64,000 nucleotides of DNA from Gymnopus androsaceus JB14 (taxonomy: Eukaryota; Basidiomycota; Agaricomycetes; Agaricales; Omphalotaceae), in assembly GCA_009733575.1 (NCBI GenBank), contig ML769398.1, positions 248,001 through 312,000 on the forward strand, read 5' to 3'. Positions 11,707 through 26,054 of the stretch are shown piece after piece. Below the pieces are notes generated by a model that was not told the DNA's origin, did not search any database, and worked only from the letters and a program-made list of their open reading frames with translations. Positions within the stretch are counted from its first letter, which is position 1. Each line of letters opens with the position of its first letter. The position numbers and the translations under genes were made by a program.

Positions 11707-13478
11707 TTAGATCTCTAAAGGTTCGTAAGTTCTAGCGTCGAGCACACCTCTAGGTTGAGTTTCGCTTGCTCCGACTCTGCTGTCCCTCCTCGCAAACCCA
11801 CCCACTCCTGGACCACGGGGCTGCCTAACGACACCACCCGGGCTCTCATGACCCCCGTTTCCTGAACCAGCTGATTGCAACCCAGCAGGGAGGTTTGGTA
11901 CTGGAGGAACCGAGCCACCAAATGCACCTCCATTTGAAAAGAGCGAGCTGAAGCCGGAGCTCAAGCGACGAGAAGGTGAAGCGATAGTAGCGTAGCCTTC
12001 GCGGATGTTGCCATTGGAGGCGCGGGTGGTGAGACGAGGAGCTTGAGAGTGCAGCGTTTTCAAGTCTGGCATCGACTTTTTCACGCGCAACGATGCAGGA
12101 GCAGACGGCATGGTGGATCCCGTGGGAGTCAGATACGCAGACGGCGCTCGCGAGAGCGTCGGTACTCGCTGGGGTTGCTGCTGCTGCTAAAGGTCAGAAA
12201 TCAAGAGATCGAACAAGATCGGAAAGACTTACCCTTTGTGGATCAATACGAGTCACGACAGCGTATCTCTCATCGCCTTCACCGACAGAGTAGTGATAGA
12301 CGCCGAGCTTCTGAGCGATGAGATGAACGACGCGGCGCTGCTTGGGTGTAAGCATCCTGGAAAAGGCCAGTTCGTCACGCATGCGATCATCCTTGAACAG
12401 GAGGATTCGGGAGTAAATTTCCAGAGTCGAAGGGTCGTTCAAATCCAATTCGTTGGCAGACGCCTTGTCAGACGACGGGGCAGGCGGGAAAGCCTGTGGC
12501 GCAGCAGGGGCCGAAGCCATAGGATGATTATAAGGAGAAGGCATCGTAGAAACATGGGGAGGAGAGTACTGCTGCTGCTGCTGCTGCTGCTGATACGAAC
12601 CAGAAGAGAAGGAGCGTTGGGGTGTGAAAGCACTAGCAGCAGAGTTGATGGGAGTGCCATAGTCCTCATATACAGGGGTGACACCACCAACTTCCTTCTC
12701 AAGTTGCATGGAACGCATGCGTCGAAGGGCCTTTTCCCGCTCGATTCTTTCCTTCTCGCTTGCCTGCAAGACCTTCTTGTACTCGACGCGTAACTTGCGT
12801 CCCTGTACATCGAAGCCATTGAGCGCGGCAACGACGGCATCTGCGTCTACAGCCTGACGAAAGTTTGCAAAAGCCAAGCCACGAAAAGCACCCTGCTGAT
12901 CGAGGTGATAGTTGAAGGCATAAGGAGTAGGAATTGACAAAGAGGCCTAAATATCGATTAATACTGGAGCATCGGCGAAGAATCCACAGAAGAACATACA
13001 ATTATATCAAGCAGGGTTTCGCGCTTGACATTAAATGGTATATTTTTGATAACGATGGCGGTAGGAATTACTTCGTCATCAGGATTCTGACTAGGCGTGG
13101 TAGGAGCTATAGGTGGGCTAAGATGGCTCAGAGGGGGGGAACCGCCAGCGGAAGAAAAGTCCGAGTTGTTTTGGGGGGACAGAGAGCGACTGTCCGAAGA
13201 ATTATCGAGCCATTGCTGGGAAACAAATGTTGATTAATATTTGGGGGAAAAAGGACATAAAATATACGCACAGTTGGAAGACCGCTTCTGACAGGTTTCT
13301 TGAGAGGAGACTGACCAGTAGTGAGAGGATTGTATTGGGATTGAATGGGAATTCCCGGGGAAGTAGCAAAATGGTATTGAGGTCGGTTTCCACTGGAGCC
13401 TTCATAATCGTAAGAGTCGTGAAGACGTTGCTGGGAAGAAAGCGACAAAGAGGAAAGGTCTGGTGGAGAATTGGTCAT
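11707..13478 (-). CDS. RRM and R3H domain RNA-binding protein (Pin4/Cip type)
   Basis: This is a single-strand nucleic acid binding regulator of mRNA. After MTNSPPDLSSLSLSSQQRL and a disordered stretch there is an RRM: IVIKNIPFNVKRETLLD (RNP2-like), then GAFRGLAFANFRQAVDADAV (RNP1-like) and GRKLRVEYKKVL. A polyQ run follows (about 12570-12593), then an R3H domain, LDLNDPSTLEIYSRILLFKD through KQRRVVHLIAQKLGVYHYS. The tail is Ser/Gly/Pro rich and ends at 11707. This domain order is that of budding yeast Pin4 and fission yeast Cip1/Cip2, which act in stress and cell-cycle mRNA control. There are about four introns. The ATG at 13478 is the first in frame after an upstream pyrimidine-rich leader; a longer start at 13568 is possible but less likely. 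Confidence 0.88.
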
Positions 13479-13626
13479 TATGTCTTGACAGAGAGAGAGA
13501 AGCAAGAATGGAAAATCTGAGAAAATTGGGAGATGATTTGGGAAAACCCTCTCAGGAAACGGAAACAAGTCACAACAGCGTCAATATGCTTATAAATTTC
13601 CATTGTCCCTAAACTAGCTACAGAAT

Positions 13627-14008
13627 TTAGACTACAATTGCTGCCTTTAATGGAGTCAACATTTCTCCCTCAAAAGGAACTGGAATCGAAGATGAATGGT
13701 CCCAAGGCCCTCTAACTCTCAGCACAGTTGGAGACCAGCCAGAAGAGCTTCGGGGCGAAGCACTCATTGGACTGCCAAAAATTTCTGCATCCAGCTGCAG
13801 TGTAGACACCTTTGGCCGTGCAGAGCGGCTGACAATCATCGGAGGACAGAATGTTGGTCTCGGCATAGATGGCATCGTGTGCTTGGGGGCACTGGTTTTA
13901 TGACTCGTTGAATGTAAGAAGTATAACTTGAGCGTTAATAAATTACCTTCGAGGAGGAGTCGGACCTTCTGCTAAACGCAGGGGACTCGGAGGACCACGA
14001 CGAGGCAT
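13627..14008 (-). CDS. Small hypothetical protein, two exons
   Basis: The first exon gives MPRRGPPSPLRLAEGPTPP. One intron with a GTAATT donor and a CCAG acceptor (about 13890-13945) joins in phase to APKHTMPSMPRPTFCPPMIV and ends LTPLKAAIVV, about 110 residues. It is rich in Pro, Ser and Arg and has no recognised domain. It lies 149 bases upstream of the RRM/R3H gene on the same strand. It might be a separate gene or an upstream exon set of that gene. Support is only the open frame and the consistent splice. Confidence 0.4.
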
Positions 14009-14413
14009 GGAGAATGAATTAAGGAAGGTCGGGAATGAGTAAAAAGGTCCTCAGGCAAGGTCTGCTCGCAGTTTGCCTTGGAATCTGATGAAGAATAAGA
14101 CAGCGCCTGAGATACAGTAGCTTGCATATACTCACATGAAATCGAAAGAAAGCAATCTAGCAGACGCGAGGACACCAGAACCTCTATGGATGAAAGCAAG
14201 AAACGCAGTCCTGTCCGTTGCCAAGTCTTGCGCTTTCAGTTACGTAAAAGTTAAACACCATCATTCAACGCTCAGCTCTCAAAAGATCATGATAAGCCAG
14301 CTGTATTGAGGAGGCTATATATGTATGTATGAAAGAAATACAGTGATACAATGCAACAGATCCTCAAAACCCAGAGAAGGTCTCCAAGGACATAACGAAT
14401 ATAAACACGAGCA

Positions 14414-15465
14414 CTAAGTCGACTCGCTAATCGGTCTGTAATACCGCATCACCTGAGCTTTGAAGCTGGGAGAGAATAATATATCAGATGGATGGGTTCG
14501 AAACTTGGAGCACAAAAGCGATTGACCTTCTTGATCCTTCCATGTAGTGGCAGCATCAGAGTTGAGCGGCGAGGCATTGTAGGGCTCTGAAAAACATTAT
14601 TCAATGCACTGTGAATATGTACACCACCGGAGATAACGTACCGCCGAGCAAGGACTGAAGAGAGATGAGAATTGTCTGCACGCTGTAAACAGCGGACCAC
14701 TTGTCCTGTACAGTCGAAGACATGTCAGCACGCGATAACTTCAAGAACAGAGGGCAACCAACCTGTAAGATATCCAGGCAAATCGTACCAGAGGCGATAT
14801 CGACGTTAGGGTGGTAACAAGGAGTCTCGAACCTGGCAAGGCTACGTGTTAACAAAGATCAGCACCCTGGAAAGGAAAAACAGGACAACTTGATAGTGGG
14901 CGCCACATATGGGTACTGGGGAGGTTCCGGATTGGAGAAGATTCAACATCCAAATAAGCTAACTAGAAAAAGAAAAGTGCTTACATTGGGAGGAAAGTGG
15001 ATAGATATCCTGAAACTCAACCCCGCGTATACCTAGGTCGAGCATGTTAATTATGCGAGCAGAGTCTAAAAGGATCTCTGCTTACCGTTCCGGGTGCACC
15101 TTCGATCGTTCCAACCCAATCGAATAGGTTGGAGTCACTTTTAGGAAAAGCAGACTAGCGAAAGATCTCTTCAGAAGAGCACTTTATAGGGAGAAAGGAT
15201 TTACTGACTATGCCAGGTGACGAAGACATCTAGAAAAGCAGGTAAAAAAATGAGCGCCAACCCGAGAAAATTGAACGAAACCCACCATTAAAGTCATAAG
15301 TTCATTACCCAGACTAAAAGGCCGTCAAACTTGGGCTCAAAAAATCATCGATGGTATTCACCGTTTGGCAACGCTGCCTGCGCCAGATTGGGAAGAAGAG
15401 GCCTGGCTGGATTTGTTGGAGGCGGGAGCGCGAGGAGGAGCCAATGAAGAAGTTATTTGCTCCAT
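14414..15465 (-). CDS. UBC11: Ubiquitin-conjugating enzyme E2-C (UBE2C/Ubc11 type)
   Basis: E2-C is the ubiquitin donor for the anaphase-promoting complex, acting on mitotic cyclins and securin. The joined exons give a Ser/Ala-rich N-terminus beginning [20 protein letters not shown], then [36 protein letters not shown], and the active-site segment [20 protein letters not shown] with the catalytic Cys. Next come [20 protein letters not shown] and [13 protein letters not shown]. The C-terminus ends [10 protein letters not shown]. The N-terminal extension and the [21 protein letters not shown] block are hallmarks of E2-C. About seven short introns occur. The gene is divergent from EDE1 with 351 bases between starts. 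No frame problem was found. Confidence 0.92.
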
Positions 15466-15816
15466 GTCAAGAGTATGTATAGGTGAAGAATAGTTTACAA
15501 GATGAAAGTATGAAACAAGGAGAAGGTTGAAGGCTGTTGAAGATTTCTCGCGTTGGAAGCCTTTCCACGTGACGGCGGATTCCAGGGCCGATGACCCGGC
15601 AAATTAGGCCTATGCTAATAATAATATTAACTATACTTGAATAAAATCGCAAATCCATAAGTTTAATAAATAATCTACATTTTATTGTTTGCTAGAATAA
15701 ATACCGACGCTGTTTTGAGCCAGCAAAGTGGACCGACTTGTGTGCCGATTTGGGGCCGAAATTCGCCATCAGTTTCCCACTACATACGCAGTTGTTCCTA
15801 TCCTCCAAGGACCAAA

Positions 15817-18800
15817 ATGTCCGGATCCTCAAGCTTTTCGCCTACACAGGCAGAACTCGCGCTAGTCGGCGAGATTTTCAAGAAATACGATACCAACAAG
15901 TTCGGTGTCATTACCGGTGACGTTGCTGTCCGTGTTTTTGGAGGCGCCAAATTACAGCCAAGCGTTCTCGGAGAGATTTGGGCCATTGCAGATGAAGAGA
16001 ATAACGGCTGGCTGTCGAAAAAGGGCGTCTCAATCGCTTTGAGGCTCATTGGTTATGCTCAGAAAGGTGAAAAGATAACTGCTGAGCTGATTTCGAAACG
16101 TGAGGGCTTTGAATTATTAGTTGAATGCTTCCAGCTCATCCTTTGAATCTAGCCGGTCCAGTCCCTGTAGTTGACGGAATCTCAACCGTTGCTACACATA
16201 ATACCGGAATGTCAATACCTAGGCCATCAACTATGGCTCCTTCTCTACCTCCCTTTACTCCGGAAGACAGAACCAAATTTCTCAACATGTTCATGAGGTT
16301 GGAACCGCAAGATGGTCTCTTGGGCGGTCAGTAATCTTCTCATTTTCGAAATCTTTTGCTAGGAACTCATGGTCCTCGCAGGCGAGAAAGCTCGCGACAT
16401 ATTCGTTAAATCAAAGCTACCAAACGATAAGCTGCTTCAGATATGGTTCAGTGTATTTCTCCATTTCCATCACTTTATTCCCTAATTTTATGCCTCAGGA
16501 ATCTCGCAGATACTCAGGACCGTGGTGCTCTCGACTCCACAGACTTTGCCATCGGAATGTACCTTATTCAAGGAGTGATGTCTAACCAGATACCCGTTAT
16601 ACCCACTTCACTACCGCCGGGTTTATACCAACAAGCCGCAGGCTTGTCTACTCCAAGCGTCAGAACACATAGTACTGGTACTAGCGGCTCTTTCAGCCCT
16701 AGTGCAACCCAGTCATCATTCCCTCAGAACAGAAACATCCAGCCTCAATACACGGGCCAAAGTATACTTCAACCTCAGAGCACGGGAATGGCTGCGCCGA
16801 AAAAGCCCTTGGTTGCTCCGACTCTTCCCGCACGCAGAACTGGCCCATCCTCTATCGGAAGCAGCGCATTCGGCATACCACAGACCTCTAGCCCTGCACC
16901 TCAACCTCAGTGGGATGTGACGGCGGCCGAAAAAGCTTCATCTGATGGGTATTTCGATACTTTGGATACCGCAAAGGTGGGGTACATTGAAGGAGATATC
17001 GCCGTACCTTTCATGTTGGAGTCCAAATTGTCCGGCGAAGTACTTGCACAAGTCTGGTGAGTTCTGTTCAAGCTTTTAGTGTGACATGTCCCAATACCAT
17101 GTCCAGGGATCTCGCGGACCTCCACAATGACGGCCGTCTCACTCGTGATGGTTTTGCTGTCGCTATGCATCTCATTCAGAAGAAGCTCGCGGGAGGGGAA
17201 ATTCCTCTTACCCTTCCTCCTTCTCTCATTCCTCCGTCCATGCGTCAAGGACCGAACGGAGGTGTTACTGCATCTCCCTTCAGTCCTGTCGGTCAACAGA
17301 TGTATCAGGTTTCAACTCCGGAACCTCAGAAGGACTTGTTTTCTTTTGAAGATCCCACCCCGCCTCCTTCCGCATCTGCATCTGCTGGACCGTTCAATGT
17401 CCCAATGCAACCGACAGGATCGCAGCAGCAACCTTCGGCTTTTGTATCTTCCTCCAACTTTGCTTCGCCTTCAATCTTTGCGTCGCAGTCTAATTCTCAG
17501 GATCCATTTGCTGCTGCTTCAGGTGAGATCAATCTCTTGGTACATACAACATTCTAATGTTATCGTAGCTTCCAAAGATCTTCTTAGTGATGATGACGAA
17601 CCTACTGCCTCGTCACATCCTTTGGAAGATCAATCCGCGGAAATTGGCAATACCCAGAATCAACTAAACTCAACCAATAAATCTTTCACGACGACCAAGA
17701 ACGAGCGCATCACTCTGGAGCAGACACTCGCGAACCAGGCTGCTCAGCTCTCAGCTCTCCAGACCCAACTGTCTTCCGCCAAAGCCGCATACGAGACGGA
17801 AACGAAATTGCTAGAAACGTTAAGAGCACGTTTCTCTACCCAGAGTGCTGAAATTGATAAAACGAGGACGGAGCTTATCACTGCCGAAAGTGATTTGAGT
17901 GCGATGCGTGTTGAAAAGACCGAGATTGAAGGGTCTTTCATGAGAGACAAAGAAGAAGCTCGAGAACTCAATCGAAAGGCTTTTGAGACTGGTCAGCAGA
18001 TAGAGGCGTTGAAGGCAGAGACTGAGAAGGCAAAGAAGGAAGCTAAACAACAGAAGGGTCTTTTAGCTATTGCCAAGAAGCAACTTAGCTCGAAGGAAGC
18101 AGAACGAGCCAAAGTTGAGAAGGAACTTGCGGAAGCTCAGGCTGCAACTGTGGCAGTTACCCAAGAGAAGGATGAAGTGGAGGCTGAGCTGGAGAGGATC
18201 ACGAATGCTATCCCCAGCATCGTGCCTGCTCCTGCTGTTGCCGCACAATCGACTCATCCAGAGCGTACTCCATCCGGGGATTCCTTGACCTTTGCTGCTG
18301 CCCATGCGTTGCCTACCACTCCTGAGATTGGCTCTCCTGCCAGCAACAAGAGTAACAATCCCTTCGAGCGGCTGGCAAAGTCAGATCCCTCTACTCCTCG
18401 TTCTCAATCGCCCTTCTTGCCATTCAGCAACGCCGGTGTTCCATCCCCTGTTGTCAATGGTAACGCAGAACGGACGGCGGATGTGTCGCTTGATGATCCA
18501 TTCGGTTTCTCTCAAGCATTCGACGCTCCTCCTGCTCCTGCTCCCGTTGTGGAGACCCTGGCTCCAGCCGAGGACGTTAATGGTTTGGACTTGGGCACTC
18601 AAACGCCCAAACCGCCTCTTGCTACTCTTGACCTTGAGCCTGACTCTCCCACAACACCTACGACTGCTCACACCGAGGAATTCGCCACTCCGCCCTCAAC
18701 TGCAGAAGGTGGTCACGCCAGCCCCATACGCAAGACCACTGAGGAGGTGATAGCGTCGAAATTTCCTGATCTCGGTGATGTCGTCGCCTCTCCTGTATCT

Positions 18801-20163
18801 GCACCTGCTTCTGCTTCTTCCATTGAAACTCCTACCACCTCCAATATGCCTGGACACTTTGGTGATCCTTCAGAAGATGGTCACGACACCACAGATCTCG
18901 CTTCATTGAAGGAAGTCGAGCCCGAAGAATCGGACAGCAGCGATGAAGAGGATGAGGTTCCTCTTGCAGCTCTCAAGGCAAAGGCTACCGATGCTGCTTC
19001 CGCGACAAATGGGCAAGCTGGGGCAGCTTCGTTCGATGATGTGTTTGGTGTTACCCCTTCTAATGGCAACGCAGCTCCCGCTGAAACCAAGGACGTTTTC
19101 GGCGTGCCTCTCAAGACTGAATCGGCTTCTCCATTTGGCGATGCAACGACACAGGTTGCCTCGCCGACTGAAGCAGGCGTCAACGCGTTCGATGAAGCCA
19201 TGGGTAAGATTTCATCCACAGGTCCTGCTGCATCCTCCGCGACACCTCAATTCTCATTCGACACCGCTTTCGATGATAATTTTGACTTTGGAACTGCTTC
19301 TGCAGCAAATAGCTCTTTCCCGCCTGTGCCTGTTAACGGAGCGACATCTGCAACCGCGAATGGCTCAGACGGGTTTGAGAGTTTGTTCGTCACTCCCCCG
19401 AGTAACGGCGTGGCGGCTTCTCCTGCAGCTCGACCAGTTTCAACCTTCCTGCCCAATGTAGATGCATCTTCACCGCCACCTTCTGCTGGTCCTGTCGCGG
19501 CCCCTCCTGTGGCTTCTGGTCCCAGTTTCGACGAAGTATTCTCTGGGTTCGACTCGAGCCCTGCTATCAAATTGAGCTCTCCAAGTCCAACAGAAACTTC
19601 TGTTCCTGCTCCTGCTCCCATTCCGGTGCCATCACCAGCACCAGTAGCGCCAACGAAAACCCCCAGCACCCCTACGCAAAAACCTTTCCCGGTCACGACT
19701 TCCTCTCCGTCTCAGTCCAGCATTGCGAGATCCGCCTCACCACCACCGCGACAAAAATCCCCTCCAGTGCGAACCGGTTCTCCGAAACCTAGACCTTCAA
19801 CCGCCTCGTCCTCTAAAGACGGACACGAGAAGGAGAAAAATCCACCACGGCATTCTAAACTAAGCGTAAGTTCCCGAATCCCTGTTTTGATGATGAAAAT
19901 GTAACACTTCCTTTCAGATTCGACTACCTTTCGGAAAGAAGAAAAAACAGGATTCGGCGCCTCCCCCTCCCCCTCCCTCCCAATTCTTGACCCCTCCTGC
20001 AGAAGAACCAGAAAGGACGGGCTCCCCCGCTGTTGAAGACGATGTGGAAGCCGTGAAACAACTTACTGCTATGGGGTTCACTCGTTCACAAGCAGTGGGG
20101 GCGCTCGAAAAATATGCGTATGACGTTCCCAGGGCACTCAACAGTCTCCTCGGGCAACCATAA
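15817..20163 (+). CDS. EDE1: Endocytic EH-domain scaffold Ede1 (Eps15 type)
   Basis: Ede1 is an early-arriving scaffold at clathrin endocytic sites that binds NPF motifs, cargo and ubiquitin. Roughly 1350 residues in seven exons contain three EH domains at about residues 10-98, 138-210 and 318-393, with Ca-loop-like stretches [29 protein letters not shown] and [18 protein letters not shown] long coiled coil follows at about 530-730. A disordered Ser/Pro/Ala region comes next with SDDEPT and DPFG-type motifs. The C-terminal UBA domain is [20 protein letters not shown]. Domain order matches fungal Ede1. The ATG at 15817 precedes the first EH domain by a few residues. The frame is intact throughout. 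Confidence 0.95.
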
Positions 20164-20624
20164 TTTGTTGCTTTTCGAAAGTCTCATCTTCGAGTATTCT
20201 CTTCCAAATTTGATCGTGCACACTCTTTTAACACTTTTTTTCGGACTTACCGTTACCGCACGTTCATTTGCTCCCTCCTGGAATTTTACAATCTAATGGT
20301 ATCCCTATCTATTATTCTTCTTCAATGATTTGTTCAATAAGAACAGCCAGTATTGTACTAAATGGAACGGGTCCAACGAACATGTAGACCCGAAATATTT
20401 CAATCTCTTTAAACACAAACTGGGACATAGTTGTACGATCACCGTATGATACTCCCCATTGCGCACTGAGTCTACTATTTCTGACGTTTGAAGCCATGCA
20501 GGGAACGTTAACATTCTCATTTTATTATCGATCGTGATGTACTAAAAACACAAGAATAGCACATTTTTTTCATCCAAACCTACAACCAACTCATTCAAAA
20601 TCGTATTTCATTCAAAAAATCCTT
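20164..20624. other. Convergent 3' region between EDE1 and phytase
   Basis: No gene is visible. This region must hold both 3' untranslated ends. It is A+T rich near 20560-20620. Confidence 0.5.
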
Positions 20625-22835
20625 TTACTGGGGGAACTGCCCAGTAGTGATTGTATCATTTGCCAAAGAGAACGTATAGTTCGCGAAACAGTCGAAGTCG
20701 AAGTCGACTTCTTCAATACGCTGCTGCATGCCAGCGATGAAGGTGTCGAGCTCACAGAGACCGTCTTTATCAAACTCGCAGCCCTGGATACCGGTTTGAG
20801 GCAAGACAGCGTCGTTGAGGAGCCATCGGATGTGAGTAGGGGTGTCAGAAGCCGGGCAAGAGAGAACTTGGCCGACCAAAGTTGAGCCGAATGGTGCTAT
20901 TTCTCGGACCTTGTAGGTCTAAAAGAATGTCAATGAGCTCTGTGTGCAATGCTATAGACGTATAGTACGCACCTGGAATGCAGGGATGTGGTCAGTAGGT
21001 AGAGGGCCTCCGGCTGCAAGAGAGGTGAAGTTCATGGAGGTGAGAACTAAAAGTGATTTTTTGGGCTTAGTACAAACTGTTTAGGACAAAGAACAACACA
21101 TACTAGACGAGATGACAGTGTCATGGGAGGCGTCAACAAAAATGGGCTGGTTGAGGGGAAACAGATCTTCACTAGAGACAATTGATGCATTGATAGCAGA
21201 GTTGGATGTGGTGAGACGAGTCTGGGTAAGACGAGAGACGAGCTCTGTCACCCAACCAATACCCTGAGCGCTGACTGCAGGGTTTCCAGGACCATCAGTG
21301 TACCAGAAAGTCAAGTCTGATCAACAACAGGATAAGCATAAATTCTAATACCTGAATAATCAAAACCACTAACCGATACCGTATGCGAACCCTCTCCATT
21401 CTTCCTCAGTGAACAGGTCACAGAAAGCAGAATATCCAAGAGCAACAGTCTTTTAAAAACCCCATTTACTTGATACGCCCATGAGAAAGCTAAGCAGGCT
21501 TACCTCGTAAGGGCAGATTGTTTGCATGCCAGAGACATCGGCAATCGTGAGGTTCATGCCAGGAAGATCAGCAGAAAAACGTTCCAGGGCATCAGCGAGA
21601 TAGACCTCGTTCCAGGCGATGGTTGCATTTGTCCCAAGATCGGCAATCTCGTTATTCGCGTTCGCGCAATCGTCATAGGGTGCAAGAGTGTTGTTGAATC
21701 CGTCCTCTTCGATCTCAATAAGCTGGTAGTAGCTATCTTGATACGATTGTACACCAAAGAACCCGGCCGCAAAGTGGAGACTAAAAGGTCATCAGCTGCG
21801 AGTTACAAACACGATAGTGTCCAACACTCACGCGGAGTCGACCATACGTTCTGATAGAGCTTTAATAACAAGTACGCTCAGTATAGAACAAGATACTCAC
21901 CCTCAGAGGTCGTACGCCAGACAGGCAATCCCGTGAAGTTTTTGAGCAGATCCCCTGTTCAAATTACATCCAGTGAGATAGATGATCTCGGCGACTTGAA
22001 ATTATGCCCTCACCATACTTGACACGGAAACCAACTCCTAAGTCAAACCTTCAGGGACCGTCAAAAAATGGAGCGAGGCAAAGCATATATAAACACGTAC
22101 ATTTGCTCACGACCAAAGGGAGCTTATTATTCGCATTAGTAAATGTCATGCCAGTTACAAAATCAAGGAACATACTCAGAATCTCTGCGCCGAGTTTGTA
22201 CGTCCAGTTATTGAGGAAAGAAAGGGGCCCTAGAATCAGGATTGTTAGTAACTGTAGTGTACTCAAAAGGACGCTGAGACTACCTGTTGCGTTCAAGGTG
22301 CCATTTCCAGCTGCGTCGTGCAGAGTAGCAGCAAATGTAGCAGGAGACGAGCCTGATGTGGGATATCTGGCTCCATGACGGTGGAGAAGGAAGACCTGGT
22401 TAATATTGCATCCCTCAGGAATAGCTTCACTAGAGCCATCTAGCCCAAACGACGCGACAGATTGCATGGGAGACAAGTTTGCCCATGAATCGATGACATT
22501 GTACTCGATGCCCTTATTATCTGACGTCTCGGGCCTAATGAGCGGGTAGAAGCTTTGAACTTTGGGGACTGCAGGAGCGGTCGCTATCGATTCGGCCTCG
22601 TCTCCAGCTAAAACGAATGTTGAGCTTCAGAATTAAAAGAGAGAGAACGAAACTTACTGGGAGTAGGACCTGGGAAGCCAACTTCAGATGCATCCGGGAA
22701 AAGGCTGGCGATGTCAGAGGCCGTAGCTGTTACATCTGCGGGAGGGAACTGGAACGTAGATGTGGAACCAGCAAAGGCAGCAGCGTTCGCTTGGCTGGCC
22801 AAGGCCGCAGAGACGAAGGCAGAAAGTAACAACAT
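20625..22835 (-). CDS. Secreted phytase, histidine acid phosphatase family
   Basis: The enzyme releases phosphate from phytate outside the cell. The N-terminus MLLLSAFVSAALASQANA is a signal peptide. The catalytic motif RHGARYP is present in QVFLLHRHGARYPTSGSS, and the proton-donor HD pair is in FVDASHDTVISS. The GCEFDKDGLCELDTFIAGM region near the C-terminus resembles that of basidiomycete 6-phytases (Peniophora/Agrocybe type). Several N-x-S/T glycosylation sites are visible. The gene is cut by about ten short introns, some exons being under 60 bases. The stop is CAGTAA read on the minus strand at 20625. A TATA box lies 37-44 bases upstream of the start codon, so expression may be strong when induced. 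Confidence 0.92.
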
Positions 22836-22871
22836 CTTCTCTCGTCAAACTTTAGGCAACTAACCATACAG

Positions 22872-22879
22872 TATTTATA
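22872..22879 (-). promoter_or_regulatory. Candidate TATA box of the phytase gene
   Basis: On the minus strand the sequence TATAAATA sits inside a short palindrome, about 37-44 bases upstream of the phytase ATG at 22835. Position and sequence fit a core promoter; use is inferred. Confidence 0.5.
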
Positions 22880-23949
22880 CTGTTAAACGTAGCATCTCAT
22901 AATTTCGAAGCACATGGACGCGATAGAGGTGGCTAAGGCGGCTGTGTAGCGGGAAGCGATTTTTCGGATGACGAACGTGCGCTGAATGTATCTTTGACCA
23001 TGCGATCCACTTTAAATAATTTTGAAATCCAGAGATCAGTCGGGTACTTTTACGCATCACGGGCACCTTCTTTTCCCAGAAATAATTCGTGCAGCAAGGT
23101 GGCCCAAGTTGAAGGTGCCCTGCCGAAAGATGCGGATACAAGTGGACATGGGTGGCGGGGGCAGCACACTCCTCGGTTCGGGAGGACGGAGACGGGAGAC
23201 GGGAGACGTTCTGCGAGACAGCTACTGCTGTAAAGGGTTTAATTTCAATCATTCATGCTCACATTTGCTTCAAAGACCCCTGAAATGTTGAATTCTCAAT
23301 CTGCCATTCCCAATTGACAATTAGCAACGAGCAATAAATTTGAACAGGATCGACAGCGTGGTTGTTCAAGTTCAAATCGAGCGAAGTTCGAAGCAGGAGG
23401 TACATAGATAGAAACCAGAGTTTGATATTTGAGCAGGATCCGTTTGGGATCCATACATAGTGGTGTTACCTTCGCTTGGGTGTACCTCTTGATACCTGGT
23501 GATAGGAGTGTACCTCTTTCTAGATCCTCGGAATGATAGTTCCTTCCAACCATACTAAGAGGGAAAATGCTAACTGAAAGGAAACTCGTTGGTGAACAGT
23601 TGAACAGATGCGATAGAACCAGGGTGAAGAGTAATTGGACAAAGTGTGCGACATATTTGACTGGCAGGAAGGAAGTATCACTGCCTCCAATCCGAAATTT
23701 GTTTTAATGTAGTGATGGACTAAAGTGATTTGTGGACCGAGTGATAAACAGTCTGGAAAAAAACCTGGCACCTCGCTGGAAATTAAAACTTATGGTTGAA
23801 TGAGCACCAGCACACGCGCCTATTTTCCTTTGAAGTCATACTTATTCATTTAACATTTCAATTTTCCTTCCCTATTCATAGTATTAGTACATACATAGAG
23901 CCTCACTGTCGCGACTGTCTTCTGCAATCAATTAGGGAAATAGCGAGAA
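22880..23949. other. Intergenic region, no gene seen
   Basis: About 1.1 kb between the phytase promoter and the 3' end of the aldo/keto reductase gene. Only short frames without conserved-looking sequence occur on either strand. A 3' untranslated region at the right and phytase regulatory sites at the left are expected, but no specific motif was identified. Confidence 0.5.
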
Positions 23950-25526
<1,577 letters not shown>

Positions 25527-26054
25527 CCTGGATATTCGCTTTCGATTGTGTATGAGTGGGGTGAAAATTGAGCAGAAGGCAACCCACAAGAATAAGAATA
25601 TAATTAGATCCTGCGCCCAATGGCGGTCTGAGAGACTGAAGACGTCACTATGCTAGAATTAGAACACGGGAGAAAAATCGGATAATAGGCGATCTTGTCT
25701 ACGAGTGACCGACGAAGGCATCGCCGAGCATACCGAGCGCGAGACGTTACCCTTGATAGAAGTCCAGGCGGTTTTATATTGGGGTTGAGAACACGGTCAT
25801 CGATTTGGGTGAAAGTAAATTGAAGTAAGATACTTAAGTAGTAGCATGGTGAGCGCCTAAAGCGTCTCAGCGCTAAATTTATAAGTATGCCGAATCTGCC
25901 GATCCAATTTTAAAAGTCTCCGCAAATTGACTCAAGATTAGTCGTTCTCTCTCTTCCTCAACGTTCAAACCTCAAGCTTCACTAAACTAATTCGCTCGCT
26001 CTCTTGAAATACATATTTGTGTTTCAGTCCAATTTTTTAACAGCTACTTACAAT
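25527..26054. promoter_or_regulatory. Divergent promoter region, AKR (-) and RPS30 (+)
   Basis: There is no coding signal. Just before the S30 start lies a pyrimidine-rich leader (TCTCTCTCTTCC, about 25947-25958), which is common in fungal ribosomal protein gene leaders. The bounds are simply the two start codons. Confidence 0.45.

Noticed and set aside
14400..14520. GGTTCGAAAC resembling a tRNA T-loop/B box near 14496.
   Set aside because: It lies within the last coding exon of the E2-C gene and no acceptor stem or A box is present at tRNA spacing.
23000..23300. Open frames on both strands in the phytase-AKR gap.
   Set aside because: Composition is unlike neighbouring exons, overlapping frames compete on both strands, and no splice pattern or motif supports a gene.
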